A stretch of DNA of 64,000 nucleotides, taken from Paracoccaceae bacterium. GTDB taxonomy: Bacteria; Pseudomonadota; Alphaproteobacteria; Rhodobacterales; Rhodobacteraceae. The notes beneath the pieces are model-generated. The model was not told the origin of the DNA and ran no database searches. It was given only the letters and a program-made list of their open reading frames with translations. Location of the stretch: the NCBI GenBank assembly GCA_030697175.1, contig JAUYQR010000005.1:248001-312000 (forward strand). The letters run 5' to 3'. The first letter of the stretch is position 1. Each line of letters starts with the position of its first letter. A program made the position numbers and the translations under genes. This document shows positions 1 to 10,676 of this stretch, piece after piece.

Positions 1-18
1 TACCGCGAGGTGCGCTGA
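1..18 (+). CDS. 3' end of an upstream gene (partial)
   Basis: Only the last five codons (YREVR) and the TGA at 16-18 are visible. The stop shares its last base with the ATG of the next gene (TGATG), which indicates translational coupling. By the usual order of such operons it is probably the partner permease, but nothing in the visible codons proves this. Confidence 0.6.
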   Translation, partial: YREVR

Positions 19-845
19 TGGCTGCCCCGATCCAGCGCCGCAACCTTGCGGGCGAGGCGATCCTGCTGACGCTGATCTGCCTGTTCTGCATTTTCCCGTT
101 CTACTGGATGGTCACCACCAGCCTCAAGACCCAGGTGGTGGCGCTGGAAAGCCCGCCGGTGTGGTGGTTCACGCCGACGCTGGCGAACTACTGGGAGGTG
201 TTGTTCGAGGACAAGGTCGGCGTCGCGCTGATCAACTCGATCATCGTGGCGGTCTGCACCACGTCGCTGGCGGTGATCCTTGGCACGCCGGCCGCCTATG
301 CGCTGGCGCGGTTCGAGTTTCGCGGCAAGACCGACCTGTGGTTCTGGTTCATCACCAACCGCTTCGTCAGCCCGGTGGTGCTGGCCTTCCCGGTGTTCCT
401 GATCAGCCGCGAGCTGGGTCTGCGCGACACCCACCTTGCGCTGATCCTGATGTATCTGACCTTCACCCTGCCGATCGTGATCTGGATCTGCACCGACCAG
501 TTCCGATCCATCCCGCGCGAGTTGGACGAAGCGGCGATGCTGGAAGGCGCCAGCCAGTTCCGCATCTTCCGGTCGATCTGCCTGCCTTTGGCGATGCCGG
601 GGGTGGCGGTCAGTTCGATCCTCGCCTTCATCTTCTCGTGGAACGAGCTGCTGTTTGCCTACATCCTTGCCCCGAAGAACGCCAAGACCGCGCCCGCGAT
701 GGCGGTGACCTTCATGGAAGGCTACGACGTGCCGTATGGAAAGATCATGGCGACCTCGACCCTGATCGTGATCCCGGTCTTGATCTTTGCGCTTCTGGCG
801 TCAAAGCATCTGGTCAGGGGCCTGACGATGGGCGCTGTAAAGTAG
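18..845 (+). CDS. Carbohydrate ABC transporter permease (MalG-like)
   Basis: Inner-membrane permease of 275 residues, the usual size for the MalG side of a CUT1-type importer. There is a membrane helix at about residues 14-32 and further hydrophobic segments to the C-terminus. The cytoplasmic EAA loop that docks on the ATPase is visible at about 167-195 (ELDEAAMLEGAS, then PLAMPG). The ATG at 18 overlaps the preceding stop. Followed by a SorC regulator and sugar kinases, it is likely the last transporter gene of a sugar or polyol uptake operon whose binding protein and ATPase lie outside the window. The substrate cannot be read from the sequence. Confidence 0.9.
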   Translation: MAAPIQRRNLAGEAILLTLICLFCIFPFYWMVTTSLKTQVVALESPPVWWFTPTLANYWEVLFEDKVGVALINSIIVAVCTTSLAVILGTPAAYALARFEFRGKTDLWFWFITNRFVSPVVLAFPVFLISRELGLRDTHLALILMYLTFTLPIVIWICTDQFRSIPRELDEAAMLEGASQFRIFRSICLPLAMPGVAVSSILAFIFSWNELLFAYILAPKNAKTAPAMAVTFMEGYDVPYGKIMATSTLIVIPVLIFALLASKHLVRGLTMGAVK

Positions 846-853
846 GGGTGTTC

Positions 854-1825
854 ATGGCTCGTGCGCCGAAGCTGCCGCAGATCGACACCGAAGAGCGGTT
901 TCTGGCGCAGGTTGCCTGGGCCTATTACGTCGAAGGGCTGACGCAGGAAAAGGTCGCCGACAAGCTGGGTGCCACGCGCCTGCGGGTGAACAAGGCCCTG
1001 TCGGAGGCGCATCAGCGCGGGCTGGTGCGGATCAGCTTCAACACCGCCTATGCCGCCTGCGCGGAACTGGAGGCGGCACTGGTGGCGCGGTTCGGTCTGC
1101 GGCAGGCCTATGTCGCGCCTGCGCCGCAAGACCCGGAGGATGTGCAGAAGGTGACGGGGGCGGCGCTTGGCCATCTGCTGAGCGAGGTTCTGGCCGATCC
1201 GGCGGTGAAGCTGTTCGGCATGTCATGGGGCGGCACGCTGAACACCGCCACCCGCTTTGTCGCCGCGATGAGCCGCCCGGATCTTGAGGTGATCTCGGTG
1301 ATGGGCGGGCTGACGCAGGGCTCCGACCTCAACTCCTTCGAGATCACCACCCGGCTGGCCGACCTTCTGGGTGCGCAACACAGCTATTTCACCGCGCCGC
1401 TTTACGCGGGCTCGCGCGAAAGCCGCGACACGATCATGCAGCTTGATGTGTTCCGCGAGGTTCTGGAAAAGCTGCGCGGGGTGGATGCGATGGCGATGGC
1501 GGCGGGCGATCTGTCGACCCGGTCGCTGCTGATGCGCGACGGGATGCCAAAGGATGTTGCGGTGGAGGAGTTGCGCGCGCTGGGGGGCGTGGGCGACGTG
1601 CTTGGCACCGTGATCGACGCCGAAGGCCAGCCCATCGCGCACCCGATCAACGAGCGGGTGATCGGCATCGGGCTGGAGGATCTGGCGGGGATTCCGAACG
1701 TGATCCTTGCCGCCGGCGGCACCTACAAGCTGGCCGTCAACCGCGCGATCCTGCGGCGCGGGGTGGTCGATACCTTCGTGACCGATGAGGCGACGGCGCG
1801 GGCGCTCTTGGCAGGGCCGCGCTGA
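854..1825 (+). CDS. SorC-family sugar-binding transcriptional regulator
   Basis: Protein of 323 residues with an N-terminal helix-turn-helix (about 26-60, GLTQEKVADKLGATRLRVNK) and a C-terminal SorC effector domain of NagB/RpiA type (GMSWGGTLNTA, MGGLTQGSD, AAGGTYKLA). Members bind sugar phosphates and control the linked catabolic operon. I start it at ATG 854, 8 bp after the permease stop; the open frame runs further upstream only inside the permease gene. Its stop overlaps the next ATG (TGATG), so it is co-expressed with the kinase it probably regulates with. The effector is unknown. Confidence 0.9.
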   Translation: MARAPKLPQIDTEERFLAQVAWAYYVEGLTQEKVADKLGATRLRVNKALSEAHQRGLVRISFNTAYAACAELEAALVARFGLRQAYVAPAPQDPEDVQKVTGAALGHLLSEVLADPAVKLFGMSWGGTLNTATRFVAAMSRPDLEVISVMGGLTQGSDLNSFEITTRLADLLGAQHSYFTAPLYAGSRESRDTIMQLDVFREVLEKLRGVDAMAMAAGDLSTRSLLMRDGMPKDVAVEELRALGGVGDVLGTVIDAEGQPIAHPINERVIGIGLEDLAGIPNVILAAGGTYKLAVNRAILRRGVVDTFVTDEATARALLAGPR

Positions 1826-3276
1826 TGCTGACGGTGGGCGTCGACCTTGGCACGTCGGGCATCAAGGCGGTGTTGATGGAGGACGCGACCCGCGCCCTGG
1901 GGCAGGCGGCGCGCCTGGTGCCGGTGTCGATCCCGCAGGTCGGCTGGTCAGAGCAGGACGCGGAGTTGTGGGTGGAGGCGGTGTTCGGCTGCCTTGATGA
2001 TCTGGCCGCGAGCCATCCCGGCGCGATGCGGGCGGTGGCGGGGATCGGGCTGTCGGGGCAGATGCTGGCCTGCCTCGTTCTCGGGGCGGACCTGAAGCCT
2101 TTGCGCCCGGCGATGCTGTGGAATGACCAGCGCGCGATTGCGGAATGTGCAGCGTTGCTGGCCGCCGTGCCGGACATCGGGTTGCGCACCAACGGCACGC
2201 CTGATCCGGGGATTACCGCACCGAAGTTGATGTGGCTGAACCGGCATGAGCCAGCGGTGATGGCGCGGGCCCGGATGCTGCTGCTGACCAAGGATTATGT
2301 GCGCCTTGCCCTGACCGGCGAGGTTGGCACCGAACCGACGGATGCGGGCGGCACCGAGCTGTTCGATTGTCGCAGCGGCCGGTGGGATGCGTCGCTTTGC
2401 GTGGCGGCGGGGTGGAACCCCGACCATCTGCCGCCCGTCCTGCAAAGCTGGGCTGCGGCGGGGGGCTTGCGGCCTGCGCTGGCGGCGCGCTGGGGGATGC
2501 GGCCCGGCACGCCGGTGGCGGCGGGGGCGGGTGACAACATGGGGTCCACCCTTGGCGCGGGGGCGGCGCGGGCGGGCGAGGCGGTGGTGACGATCGGCAC
2601 CTCGGCGGTGGCCTGTCTGGTGGACGGCGCGTTTCATCCGGGGCCGGACTGGGCGATCCTGACCTCGGCGCATGCGGCGCCCGATACCTTCCTGTCGATG
2701 GGGGTGGTGATGTCGGCCACCGCGGCGCTGGACTGGTCGGCGCGGCTGGCGGGCACCACGGCGGCGGATCTTGCCGGGCGGGCGGAGGCGTTCGTGGCGG
2801 CGGGGCGGCTGGCGGATGCGCCGGTGTTCCTGCCCTGCCTGAACGGCATCCGCACGCCCGCGAACCGCCCCGGTGCGACGGGGCAGATGACCGGGCTGCA
2901 CCCCGGCGTCGATGCGGCGAGCCTTGGCTATGCGACGATGGAGGGTGTGGCCTTCCAGATCGCCGATTGCATTGCGGCGCAGGGGCAGGCGGGCGTGGCC
3001 CTGGGGCAGGTGGTGGCGGTGGGCGGCGGCACGCGGTCGGCGCTTTGGATGCGGCTCTTGGCGACGGTGCTGGGCCAACCGGTGACGCTGCCCGAAGGGT
3101 CGGACCTTGCCGGGCCGGGTGGCGCGGCGCGGCTGGCGATGGCGGCGGCGACGGGCGATGTGGCCGCGCTTTACCTCAAGCCCGCCGCGAAGGCGGTGGT
3201 AGAGCCGGATGCCGCGCTGGCCGAGATGCTGGCCCCGCGGCGGGAGCGGTTTGCCGGGCTGATGGCGCGGGCCTAG
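1825..3276 (+). CDS. xylB: Xylulokinase-type FGGY carbohydrate kinase
   Basis: ATP-dependent sugar kinase of 483 residues, normal for XylB, which phosphorylates D-xylulose. The N-terminal phosphate motif (VGVDLGTSGIKAV) and the C-terminal FGGY signature region (VAVGGGTRSALWMRLLA, about residue 394) are both present, as is MLWNDQRA near residue 96. ATG 1825 shares one base with the regulator stop. FGGY kinases are hard to separate by substrate, so D-xylulose is the default; another ketopentose is possible. Context is consistent with polyol or pentose catabolism. Confidence 0.85.
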   Translation: MLTVGVDLGTSGIKAVLMEDATRALGQAARLVPVSIPQVGWSEQDAELWVEAVFGCLDDLAASHPGAMRAVAGIGLSGQMLACLVLGADLKPLRPAMLWNDQRAIAECAALLAAVPDIGLRTNGTPDPGITAPKLMWLNRHEPAVMARARMLLLTKDYVRLALTGEVGTEPTDAGGTELFDCRSGRWDASLCVAAGWNPDHLPPVLQSWAAAGGLRPALAARWGMRPGTPVAAGAGDNMGSTLGAGAARAGEAVVTIGTSAVACLVDGAFHPGPDWAILTSAHAAPDTFLSMGVVMSATAALDWSARLAGTTAADLAGRAEAFVAAGRLADAPVFLPCLNGIRTPANRPGATGQMTGLHPGVDAASLGYATMEGVAFQIADCIAAQGQAGVALGQVVAVGGGTRSALWMRLLATVLGQPVTLPEGSDLAGPGGAARLAMAAATGDVAALYLKPAAKAVVEPDAALAEMLAPRRERFAGLMARA

Positions 3277-3534
3277 CCGCAACACAGGGCCGCGCCTGAC
3301 CGCCGGGTGCGCGCTGCAAGGCTGGTTCAAGGCGATCTATGGCTGCAACGCCTCCCGACGACGTTCGGCTGGCGACGGTGCAGAAGCGCCCGCCCGAGGG
3401 GGCCGGTCGGGCGGCGCCCGGCGAAGCGTGCCGCGCCTTGGTTCCGGGCAAGAAGAACTGGGCGTCCCGCGTGCAGCCCCTTGCACCGAACCCACCGGTC
3501 GCGCAATCCTTCGGCAAACCAGCAGGGGCGACGC

Positions 3535-4170
3535 GTGACCGAAACCATCGACATTCCGGCTCTCGCCGACCTGCTGCAAGTCCGTGCCGCCCAAGGCCGG
3601 GTGATCGTGGCGATGGTGGGCGCGCCGGGGTCGGGGAAATCCACGCTCGCGGACCGGCTGGCGGGCAAGCTGAACGCGCGGCAAGCGGGGCTTGCCGCCG
3701 TGCTGCCGATGGACGGCTATCACTACGACGACACCTACCTTGCGCCGCAGGGCTGGCAGTCGCGCAAGGGCGCGCCGCATACCTTTGACGTGGGCGGGCT
3801 TTACCACAGCCTGAAACGGATGCGCGCGCGGGATGAGGCAGAGGTTGCGGTTCCCGTGTTCGACCGCCAGATCGAGATCGCGCGGGCCGGGGCGCGGCTG
3901 ATCCCGGCCTCGATCCCGGTGATCATCGTCGAGGGTAACTACCTGCTCCTCGACCTTGACCCGTGGCCACGGCTGCGCCCGATGTTCGACCTGACGGTGA
4001 TGATCGACGTGCCGCAGGACGTGCTGAAATCGCGGCTGACGGCGCGGTGGGTGCGCTATGGCCTGACGCCGCCGCAGATCGCCGCGAAGCTGGAGGAAAA
4101 CGACCTGCCGAACGGTCGCCTGATCCGCAGCGACAGCGCGGCTGCCACCTACCGCATCGCCAACGCATGA
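3535..4170 (+). CDS. Uridine kinase/phosphoribulokinase-like P-loop kinase (FrcK-type)
   Basis: P-loop kinase of 211 residues. Walker A is at 29-37 (GAPGSGKST), followed by PMDGYHYDD and IIVEGNYLLLD, all typical of the uridine kinase/PRK fold. The closest pattern I recognise is the FrcK-type protein found with sugar ABC transporters in rhizobia and rhodobacters. I choose GTG 3535 because a GGGG-rich ribosome site precedes it and the upstream frame (from 3307) has no family similarity. A 258-bp spacer separates it from xylB, but its end overlaps the next ATG by four bases. The substrate is probably a sugar rather than a nucleoside; this is inference. Confidence 0.75.
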   Translation: MTETIDIPALADLLQVRAAQGRVIVAMVGAPGSGKSTLADRLAGKLNARQAGLAAVLPMDGYHYDDTYLAPQGWQSRKGAPHTFDVGGLYHSLKRMRARDEAEVAVPVFDRQIEIARAGARLIPASIPVIIVEGNYLLLDLDPWPRLRPMFDLTVMIDVPQDVLKSRLTARWVRYGLTPPQIAAKLEENDLPNGRLIRSDSAAATYRIANA

Positions 4171-5027
4171 GCCCCGAGATGGACCTGATCGACACGCACC
4201 AGCACCTGATCCTGCGCGACCGCATCGGTTACGCCTGGACCGAGGAGTTTCCGATCCTGGCAGGCGATTTCACGCGCGAGGCTTACGCGGCGCTGGTGGC
4301 GGGCAAGGGCGTTGCCGGCACGATCTTCATGGAAGCCGGGGTGGACGACGCCGACTATCAGACCGAGGCGCGGATGGTCGCCGGCATGGTCGGCACCTCT
4401 GTAGGGGGCGTGCCGATGCTGGGCCAGATCGCCAGCATCCGGCCCGAACGGGACGCAGGCTTCGATGCCTGGCTGGAGGAAGCGGCGGGGCTGAACACCG
4501 TGGGCTTCCGGCGCATCCTGCATGTGGTGCCGGACGAGGTGTCGCAGACCGAAACCTTCCGGCGCAACCTGCGCAAGATCGGGCGCGCGGGGTTTGCCTT
4601 CGACCTGAATTTCCTTGCGCGCCAGTTGATCCCGATCGGGGCGGCGCTGATCCGCGCCTGCCCGGAGCAGCCCTATATCCTTGACCATTGCGGGGTGCCG
4701 GATGTGGCGGCGGGTGCCTTTGACGACTGGGCGAAGGGCATTGACGTGATCGCCGGCTTTGACAACGTGGTGGTGAAGTTTTCCGGCATCACGACCTACT
4801 GCACGCCGGGAACGGCGTCGGTCGACCTCTTGCGCCCCTATGCCGACCACCTGCTGAACCGCTTTGGTCCGAACCGGATGCTGTGGGGCGGCGACTGGCC
4901 GGTGGTCAACCTTGGCGCGGGCTTGCCCGGCTGGATCGACATGGCGCGGGACTTGCTGGCGGGCCTGTCGGCGGACGAGCAATACGCGATCGGGCAAGGC
5001 ACGGCGAAGCGGGTCTACGGCGTCTGA
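4167..5027 (+). CDS. Amidohydrolase-2 family lactonase/hydrolase
   Basis: TIM-barrel metal hydrolase of 286 residues. The N-terminal DTHQHL metal motif is at about 9-14, with DHCGVP near 173 and the terminal GGDWPV box. This is the COG3618 family, which includes L-fuconolactonase and 2-pyrone-4,6-dicarboxylate hydrolase. Its start overlaps the kinase stop by four bases (ATGA), so it belongs to the sugar operon, where a sugar lactone is the likely substrate. The exact substrate is not readable. It ends four bases before the convergent dehydrogenase. Confidence 0.8.
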   Translation: MSPEMDLIDTHQHLILRDRIGYAWTEEFPILAGDFTREAYAALVAGKGVAGTIFMEAGVDDADYQTEARMVAGMVGTSVGGVPMLGQIASIRPERDAGFDAWLEEAAGLNTVGFRRILHVVPDEVSQTETFRRNLRKIGRAGFAFDLNFLARQLIPIGAALIRACPEQPYILDHCGVPDVAAGAFDDWAKGIDVIAGFDNVVVKFSGITTYCTPGTASVDLLRPYADHLLNRFGPNRMLWGGDWPVVNLGAGLPGWIDMARDLLAGLSADEQYAIGQGTAKRVYGV

Positions 5028-5031
5028 GGCG

Positions 5032-6003
<972 letters not shown>

Positions 6004-6163
6004 CTATCCGGGGGCAAGGTCTTTCGGCCATCGCGCCGCGCCCTGTCGGGTGCGGGCGGACGCGAGGATGCACTAGCCTTGCACCGAATTTGTCGCTACT
6101 CTGCAATCATGACCCGGGGGTTACATCCGGGCGGGCAGAGCAGACGAAATCAGGCGGTACCCC

Positions 6164-7327
6164 ATGACTGACATGGTCTATGGCTCCAACCCGGTGCGGG
6201 TGACGGAGCCGGTCCTTCCACGTTGGTGGCGGACGATCGACAAATGGACGCTCACCTCGGTGTTCGTGCTGTTTGGCATCGGTCTCCTTCTGGGTCTGGC
6301 CGCCTCGGTGCCGCTGGCCACCCGCAACGGGCTGGAGCCGTTCTACTATGTGCAGCGGCAGGCCTTCTTCGGCCTTATCGCACTGGTGGTGATGATCGCT
6401 ATTTCGATGATGTCGCCGCCGATGGTGCGGCGGCTTGGCGTGCTGGGCTTTGCCGTGGCGATGGTCGCGCTGATGCTGCTGCCGTTCATCGGCACCGATT
6501 TCGGCAAGGGCGCGGTGCGGTGGTTCAGCTTTGGCTTCGCCTCGGTCCAGCCATCCGAGTTCCTGAAGCCCGGCTTCGTCATCGTCACCGCCTGGCTGAT
6601 CGCCGCCTCGCAGGAGATCAACAGCCCGCCGGGCAAGTCGATTTCCTTTGCCATCGCGCTGATCGTGGTGGCGTTTCTGGCGATGCAACCCGATTTCGGG
6701 CAGGCGGCGCTGATCGTGTTTGCGTGGGGTGTGATCTATTTCGTCGGCGGCGCGCCGATGACGCTGATCGGTGTGGTGGGCGGCCTCGTCACCGCCTTCG
6801 GCTTTGTGTTCTACGAGAGCAGCGAACACTTCGCGCGGCGGATCGACGGCTTCCTGTCGCCGGACGTGGACCCGCGCACCCAGCTTGGCTACGCCGCGAA
6901 CGCCATTCAGGAGGGCGGTTTCTTCGGGGTGGGCGTGGGCGAGGGGCAGGTGAAATGGTCGCTGCCCGATGCGCATACCGACTTCATCATCGCGGTGGCT
7001 GCCGAAGAATACGGGCTGATCCTCGTCCTGATCATCCTGGCGCTTTACGGGCTGATCGTGGTGCGGTCGCTGATGCGGCTGGTCAAGGAACGTGATCCCT
7101 TCACCCGGCTGGCGGGCGCGGGGCTGGCGTGCATCTTCGGCGTGCAGGCGATGATCAACATGGGCGTCGCGGTCAGGCTGTTGCCGGCCAAGGGCATGAC
7201 GCTGCCGTTCGTCAGCTACGGCGGGTCGTCGGTGATTGCGGCGGGCATCACGATGGGGATGCTGCTGGCGCTGTCGCGGGCGCGGCCAAGGGGCGAGATC
7301 AGCGACATCTTCAAGCGGGGCCGTTGA
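6164..7327 (+). CDS. ftsW: Septal peptidoglycan glycosyltransferase FtsW
   Basis: Polytopic SEDS protein of 387 residues that polymerises lipid II at the septum with FtsI. The conserved extracellular loop [15 protein letters not shown] (about 267-281) and the C-terminal [10 protein letters not shown] box are intact. The N-terminus is cytoplasmic, followed by about ten membrane helices. It opens the visible part of the dcw cluster; its stop at 7325-7327 overlaps the murG ATG by one base. The upstream dcw genes (mraY, murD and others) are not in this window; ldh and the sugar operon lie upstream instead. Confidence 0.95.
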   Translation: MTDMVYGSNPVRVTEPVLPRWWRTIDKWTLTSVFVLFGIGLLLGLAASVPLATRNGLEPFYYVQRQAFFGLIALVVMIAISMMSPPMVRRLGVLGFAVAMVALMLLPFIGTDFGKGAVRWFSFGFASVQPSEFLKPGFVIVTAWLIAASQEINSPPGKSISFAIALIVVAFLAMQPDFGQAALIVFAWGVIYFVGGAPMTLIGVVGGLVTAFGFVFYESSEHFARRIDGFLSPDVDPRTQLGYAANAIQEGGFFGVGVGEGQVKWSLPDAHTDFIIAVAAEEYGLILVLIILALYGLIVVRSLMRLVKERDPFTRLAGAGLACIFGVQAMINMGVAVRLLPAKGMTLPFVSYGGSSVIAAGITMGMLLALSRARPRGEISDIFKRGR

Positions 7328-8415
7328 TGGCGCGGCTTTTGCTCATCGCGGCGGGCGGGACGGGCGGGCACATGTTCCCGGCCCAGGCCCTGGCCGAGGC
7401 GATGGTCAAGCGCGGCTGGCGGGTGAAGCTGTCGACCGACGCGCGCGGGGCGCGCTATGCGGGCGGGTTTCCGGCCGAGGTGAAGCTGGAGGAGGTGGGG
7501 TCCGCCACCTTTGCGCGCGGCGGCATTGCGGCAAAGGCCTTGGTGCCGGTCCGGATTGCCGGGGGCGTGGCGGGGGCGGTCATGTCCTTCCTGCGCGACA
7601 AACCCGCGGTGGTGGTCGGGTTTGGCGGCTATCCGTCGATCCCGGCGCTGTCGGCGGCCACCTTGCTGCGGCTGCCCCGGATGATCCACGAACAGAACGG
7701 CGTCCTTGGCCGGGTGAACCAGCTTTTCGCGTCGCGCGTCCACAAGGTCGCCTGCGGCACCTGGCCCACCGTGCTGCCAGCCGGCGTCACGGGCGAACAC
7801 ACCGGCAACCCGGTGCGCCAAGCCGTGCTTGACCGTGCGGGCGCTGGCTACATTCCGCCCGGCGACTATCCGATGAGCCTTGTCGTCATCGGTGGCAGTC
7901 AGGGCGCGCGCATCCTGTCGGATGTGGTGCCAGCCGCCATTGCCGCCTTGCCCGCCGCGATCCGCCGCAACCTGCGCGTGGCGCATCAGGCGCGGGCCGA
8001 GGATGCCGACCGCGTCACCGCCGCCTATGACGCGGCGGGCATCATGGCCGAGGTGCAGCCCTTCTTCACCGACATTCCGCGCCGCCTGTCGGAGGCGCAA
8101 CTGGTCATCTCGCGCTCGGGTGCGTCGTCGGTGGCCGACATCTCGATCATCGGGCGCCCGTCGATCCTGATCCCCTATGCGGCGGCCACCGGCGACCATC
8201 AGACCGCCAACGCGCGCGGGCTGGTTGACGCGGGGGCAGCCATCCTGATCCCCGAGAAGGTGCTTGACGCGGAAAGCCTCTGCGGCCACATGGCCGCAAT
8301 CCTCGGCCAGCCCACGGTTGCCGAACAGATGGCCCGCGCCGCCCTTGCGCAAGGCCGCCCCGATGCGACAGAGCGCCTTGCAGCCCTCGTCCAAGACCTC
8401 GTGAAGGAGGCATGA
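7327..8415 (+). CDS. murG: UDP-GlcNAc:lipid I N-acetylglucosaminyltransferase MurG
   Basis: Peripheral membrane GT-B glycosyltransferase of 362 residues that converts lipid I to lipid II. The N-terminal G-loop is present ([12 protein letters not shown], about 8-19), as is the second glycine loop GGSQGARIL near 192 and the UDP-GlcNAc site [13 protein letters not shown] 7327 overlaps the ftsW stop (TGATG); an open frame continues upstream but only within ftsW. murC follows after one base. Confidence 0.96.
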   Translation: MARLLLIAAGGTGGHMFPAQALAEAMVKRGWRVKLSTDARGARYAGGFPAEVKLEEVGSATFARGGIAAKALVPVRIAGGVAGAVMSFLRDKPAVVVGFGGYPSIPALSAATLLRLPRMIHEQNGVLGRVNQLFASRVHKVACGTWPTVLPAGVTGEHTGNPVRQAVLDRAGAGYIPPGDYPMSLVVIGGSQGARILSDVVPAAIAALPAAIRRNLRVAHQARAEDADRVTAAYDAAGIMAEVQPFFTDIPRRLSEAQLVISRSGASSVADISIIGRPSILIPYAAATGDHQTANARGLVDAGAAILIPEKVLDAESLCGHMAAILGQPTVAEQMARAALAQGRPDATERLAALVQDLVKEA

Positions 8416-8416
8416 C

Positions 8417-9823
8417 ATGAACGCCGCAACCAAACTGCCGATGGAACTTGGCCCCATCCACTTCGTCGGGATCGGCGGCATCGGCATGTCGGGCATTGCC
8501 GAAGTGTTGATGAACCTTGGCTACCGGGTGCAGGGATCGGACGCGAAAGCGTCAAGGATCACCGACCGTCTGGTGAAGCTGGGCGCGACCTTCTTCGAAG
8601 GTCAGGCCGCCGCCAACATCGGTGACGCCGCGGTGGTGGTGATCTCGTCCGCGATCAAGAAGGGCAACCCGGAACTGGAAGAGGCGCGCCGCCGCAAGCT
8701 GCCCGTCGTGCGCCGGGCCGAGATGCTGGCCGAACTGATGCGGTTGCGGTCGAACATCGCCATTGCAGGCACGCATGGCAAGACCACGACCACGACGATG
8801 GTGGCGACCCTGCTGGACAAGGGCGGGTTCGATCCGACGGTGATCAACGGCGGCGTGATCCATGCCTACGGCTCGAACGCCCGCGCCGGGGCGGGGGAGT
8901 GGATGGTGGTCGAGGCCGACGAGAGCGACGGGTCGTTCAACCGCCTGCCCGCGACCATCGCCATCGTGACCAACATCGACCCTGAACACATGGAGCACTG
9001 GCACACCTTCGACGCGCTGCGGAAGGGGTTCCTCGATTTCGTGTCGAACATCCCGTTCTACGGGCTGGCGGTGTGCTGCACCGACCACCCCGAGGTGCAG
9101 GCGCTGGTCGGCCGCGTCACCGACCGCCGGATCGTGACCTTCGGTTTCAACGCGCAGGCCGATGTGCGGGCGCAGAACCTGACCTACGTCAACGGCGTGG
9201 CGCATTTCGATGTGGCGTTGCAGGCCGAAAACACCGTGATCGAAGGCTGCACCCTGCCGATGCCCGGCGATCACAACGTGTCGAACGCGCTGGCTGCCGT
9301 GGCCGTGGCCCGCCACCTTGGCATGAAACGTGACGAAATCCGCGAGGCGCTGGCCAGTTTCGCCGGGGTCAACCGCCGCTTCACCCGCGTGGGTGAAGTC
9401 AACGGTGTCACCATCATCGACGATTACGGCCATCACCCGGTCGAGATTGCCGCCGTGCTGAAAGCGGCGCGGCAGGCCACCAAGGGGCGGATCATCGCGG
9501 TCCACCAGCCGCACCGCTATACGCGCCTCGCCAGCCTGTTCGACGATTTCTGCACCTGCTTCAACGAGGCGGATGTCGTGGCCATCGCCGATGTCTATGC
9601 CGCCGGCGAAGACCCCATTCCCGGTGCCAGCCGCGATGATCTGGTCGCGGGCCTGATCGCCCACGGCCACCGCCATGCCCGCGCGCTGATCGACGAGGCC
9701 GATCTTGTGCGCCTGGTGCGCGAACAGGCGCGGCCCGGCGACATGGTGGTGTGCCTTGGTGCGGGCACGATCTCGGGCTGGGCCAACAACCTGCCTGCCA
9801 AGCTGATCGGGCAGGCGGCATGA
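8417..9823 (+). CDS. murC: UDP-N-acetylmuramate--L-alanine ligase MurC
   Basis: Cytoplasmic ATP-dependent ligase of 468 residues that adds L-Ala to UDP-MurNAc. The N-terminal Rossmann motif ([14 protein letters not shown]), the ATP loop ([15 protein letters not shown]), EADESDGSF and the [11 protein letters not shown]-terminal motif are all intact. GGAGG (8406-8410) precedes the ATG. The stop overlaps the next ATG by four bases. Confidence 0.97.
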   Translation: MNAATKLPMELGPIHFVGIGGIGMSGIAEVLMNLGYRVQGSDAKASRITDRLVKLGATFFEGQAAANIGDAAVVVISSAIKKGNPELEEARRRKLPVVRRAEMLAELMRLRSNIAIAGTHGKTTTTTMVATLLDKGGFDPTVINGGVIHAYGSNARAGAGEWMVVEADESDGSFNRLPATIAIVTNIDPEHMEHWHTFDALRKGFLDFVSNIPFYGLAVCCTDHPEVQALVGRVTDRRIVTFGFNAQADVRAQNLTYVNGVAHFDVALQAENTVIEGCTLPMPGDHNVSNALAAVAVARHLGMKRDEIREALASFAGVNRRFTRVGEVNGVTIIDDYGHHPVEIAAVLKAARQATKGRIIAVHQPHRYTRLASLFDDFCTCFNEADVVAIADVYAAGEDPIPGASRDDLVAGLIAHGHRHARALIDEADLVRLVREQARPGDMVVCLGAGTISGWANNLPAKLIGQAA

Positions 9824-10086
9824 GCACACCCCTCATCCTGGGCTGCGTCTGGATCATCGCCGCCGCCATCGTGGCGATGCTGCCGATGCAGCGTCAGATG
9901 CTGCCGGGCATGGCGCTCTTGATTGCCGCCCCGGTCTTGCTGGCGTGGATTGCCTACGCGCATGGCTGGATGTGGCTGGCGCTGGGTCTGTTTGCGATCC
10001 TGTCGATGTTCCGCAACCCGCTGCTTTACTTCGCGCGCCGCGCGCTTGGCCGCCCTGCCGAACTGCCGCCGGAGTTGCGCAAATGA
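9820..10086 (+). CDS. DUF2484 family membrane protein, first copy
   Basis: Small protein of 88 residues with about three hydrophobic segments (4-21, 27-45, 49-70) and a basic, proline-rich tail. I recognise it as DUF2484, a family seen in Rhodobacteraceae at exactly this place between murC and murB. ATG 9820 overlaps the murC stop (ATGA), so it is coupled to peptidoglycan synthesis. The next gene resembles it, suggesting a tandem duplication. Function is unknown; a role in wall synthesis is inferred from position only. Confidence 0.8.
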   Translation: MSTPLILGCVWIIAAAIVAMLPMQRQMLPGMALLIAAPVLLAWIAYAHGWMWLALGLFAILSMFRNPLLYFARRALGRPAELPPELRK

Positions 10087-10340
10087 TGCTGCCGCTGGCC
10101 CTGTGCCTTGTCTGGTTGGTGCTGGCGAACCTGATCGCGATGTTCCCGTCGCGCGATCATCACTGGCGCGCGGCCTATGTGCTGATTGCGCTTGGCATCC
10201 CGCTCCTGGGCTGGGTCACCTATGAACACGGGCCGATCATCGGCATCGCGGTGCTGGCGGCGGGGGCGTCGATCCTGCGCTGGCCCCTGGTGTTCTTCTG
10301 GCGCTGGGTGCGCTCCAAGGTTGGGTCGCGCGAGGGATGA
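10083..10340 (+). CDS. DUF2484 family membrane protein, second copy
   Basis: Membrane protein of 85 residues. It aligns by eye with its upstream neighbour: both have an N-terminal helix ending in IAM(L/F)P, a central helix leading into a W(I/V).Y.(H)G turn, and a final helix ending in a ...L.YF or ..VFF and basic tail. ATG 10083 overlaps the first copy's stop by four bases, and a second in-frame ATG follows at 10086. Function unknown. Confidence 0.78.
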   Translation: MMLPLALCLVWLVLANLIAMFPSRDHHWRAAYVLIALGIPLLGWVTYEHGPIIGIAVLAAGASILRWPLVFFWRWVRSKVGSREG

Positions 10341-10630
10341 TGGAGGGAAGCCTGATCCCGATGGCGGTGGTGGCGGCGGTCTTTGTGGCCGGGGTGGTGG
10401 CGCTGGTGTGCTGGTATGTGGCAACGCGGCTGGGGCAGGGCTGGGCAATCGCCCTGCCGCTGGTCGCCCTGGCCGGGTTCGTCCTGATTGTCTGGGAACG
10501 GGTCGACGCGACCCTTGACCAAGGGCTGGGGTTCGTGGCGCTGTGCGCGATCGTCGCATCGCCCATCTTGCTTGGCGCCGCCCTCGGCATCGGGCTTTAC
10601 CGCTGGCGCCGCAAGTCTGCCGCGCGCTGA
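10337..10630 (+). CDS. Small membrane protein in the mur cluster
   Basis: Protein of 97 residues with three predicted membrane segments (about 7-28, 35-52, 66-88) and a basic C-terminus ([10 protein letters not shown]). It shares no clear motif with the two DUF2484 proteins, although its size and layout are similar. Its ATG overlaps the preceding stop (ATGA), making four consecutive coupled genes from murC. I do not recognise a family. Confidence 0.65.
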   Translation: MMEGSLIPMAVVAAVFVAGVVALVCWYVATRLGQGWAIALPLVALAGFVLIVWERVDATLDQGLGFVALCAIVASPILLGAALGIGLYRWRRKSAAR

Positions 10631-10676
10631 CCCCAACCCCTTGCCTGAAGGCGACCCCACCGCTACCAAGGCCCGC

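Noticed and set aside
3307-3534. N-terminal extension of the P-loop kinase
   Set aside because: The extension is Arg/Ala-rich without similarity, and GTG 3535 has a ribosome site and the right distance to Walker A.
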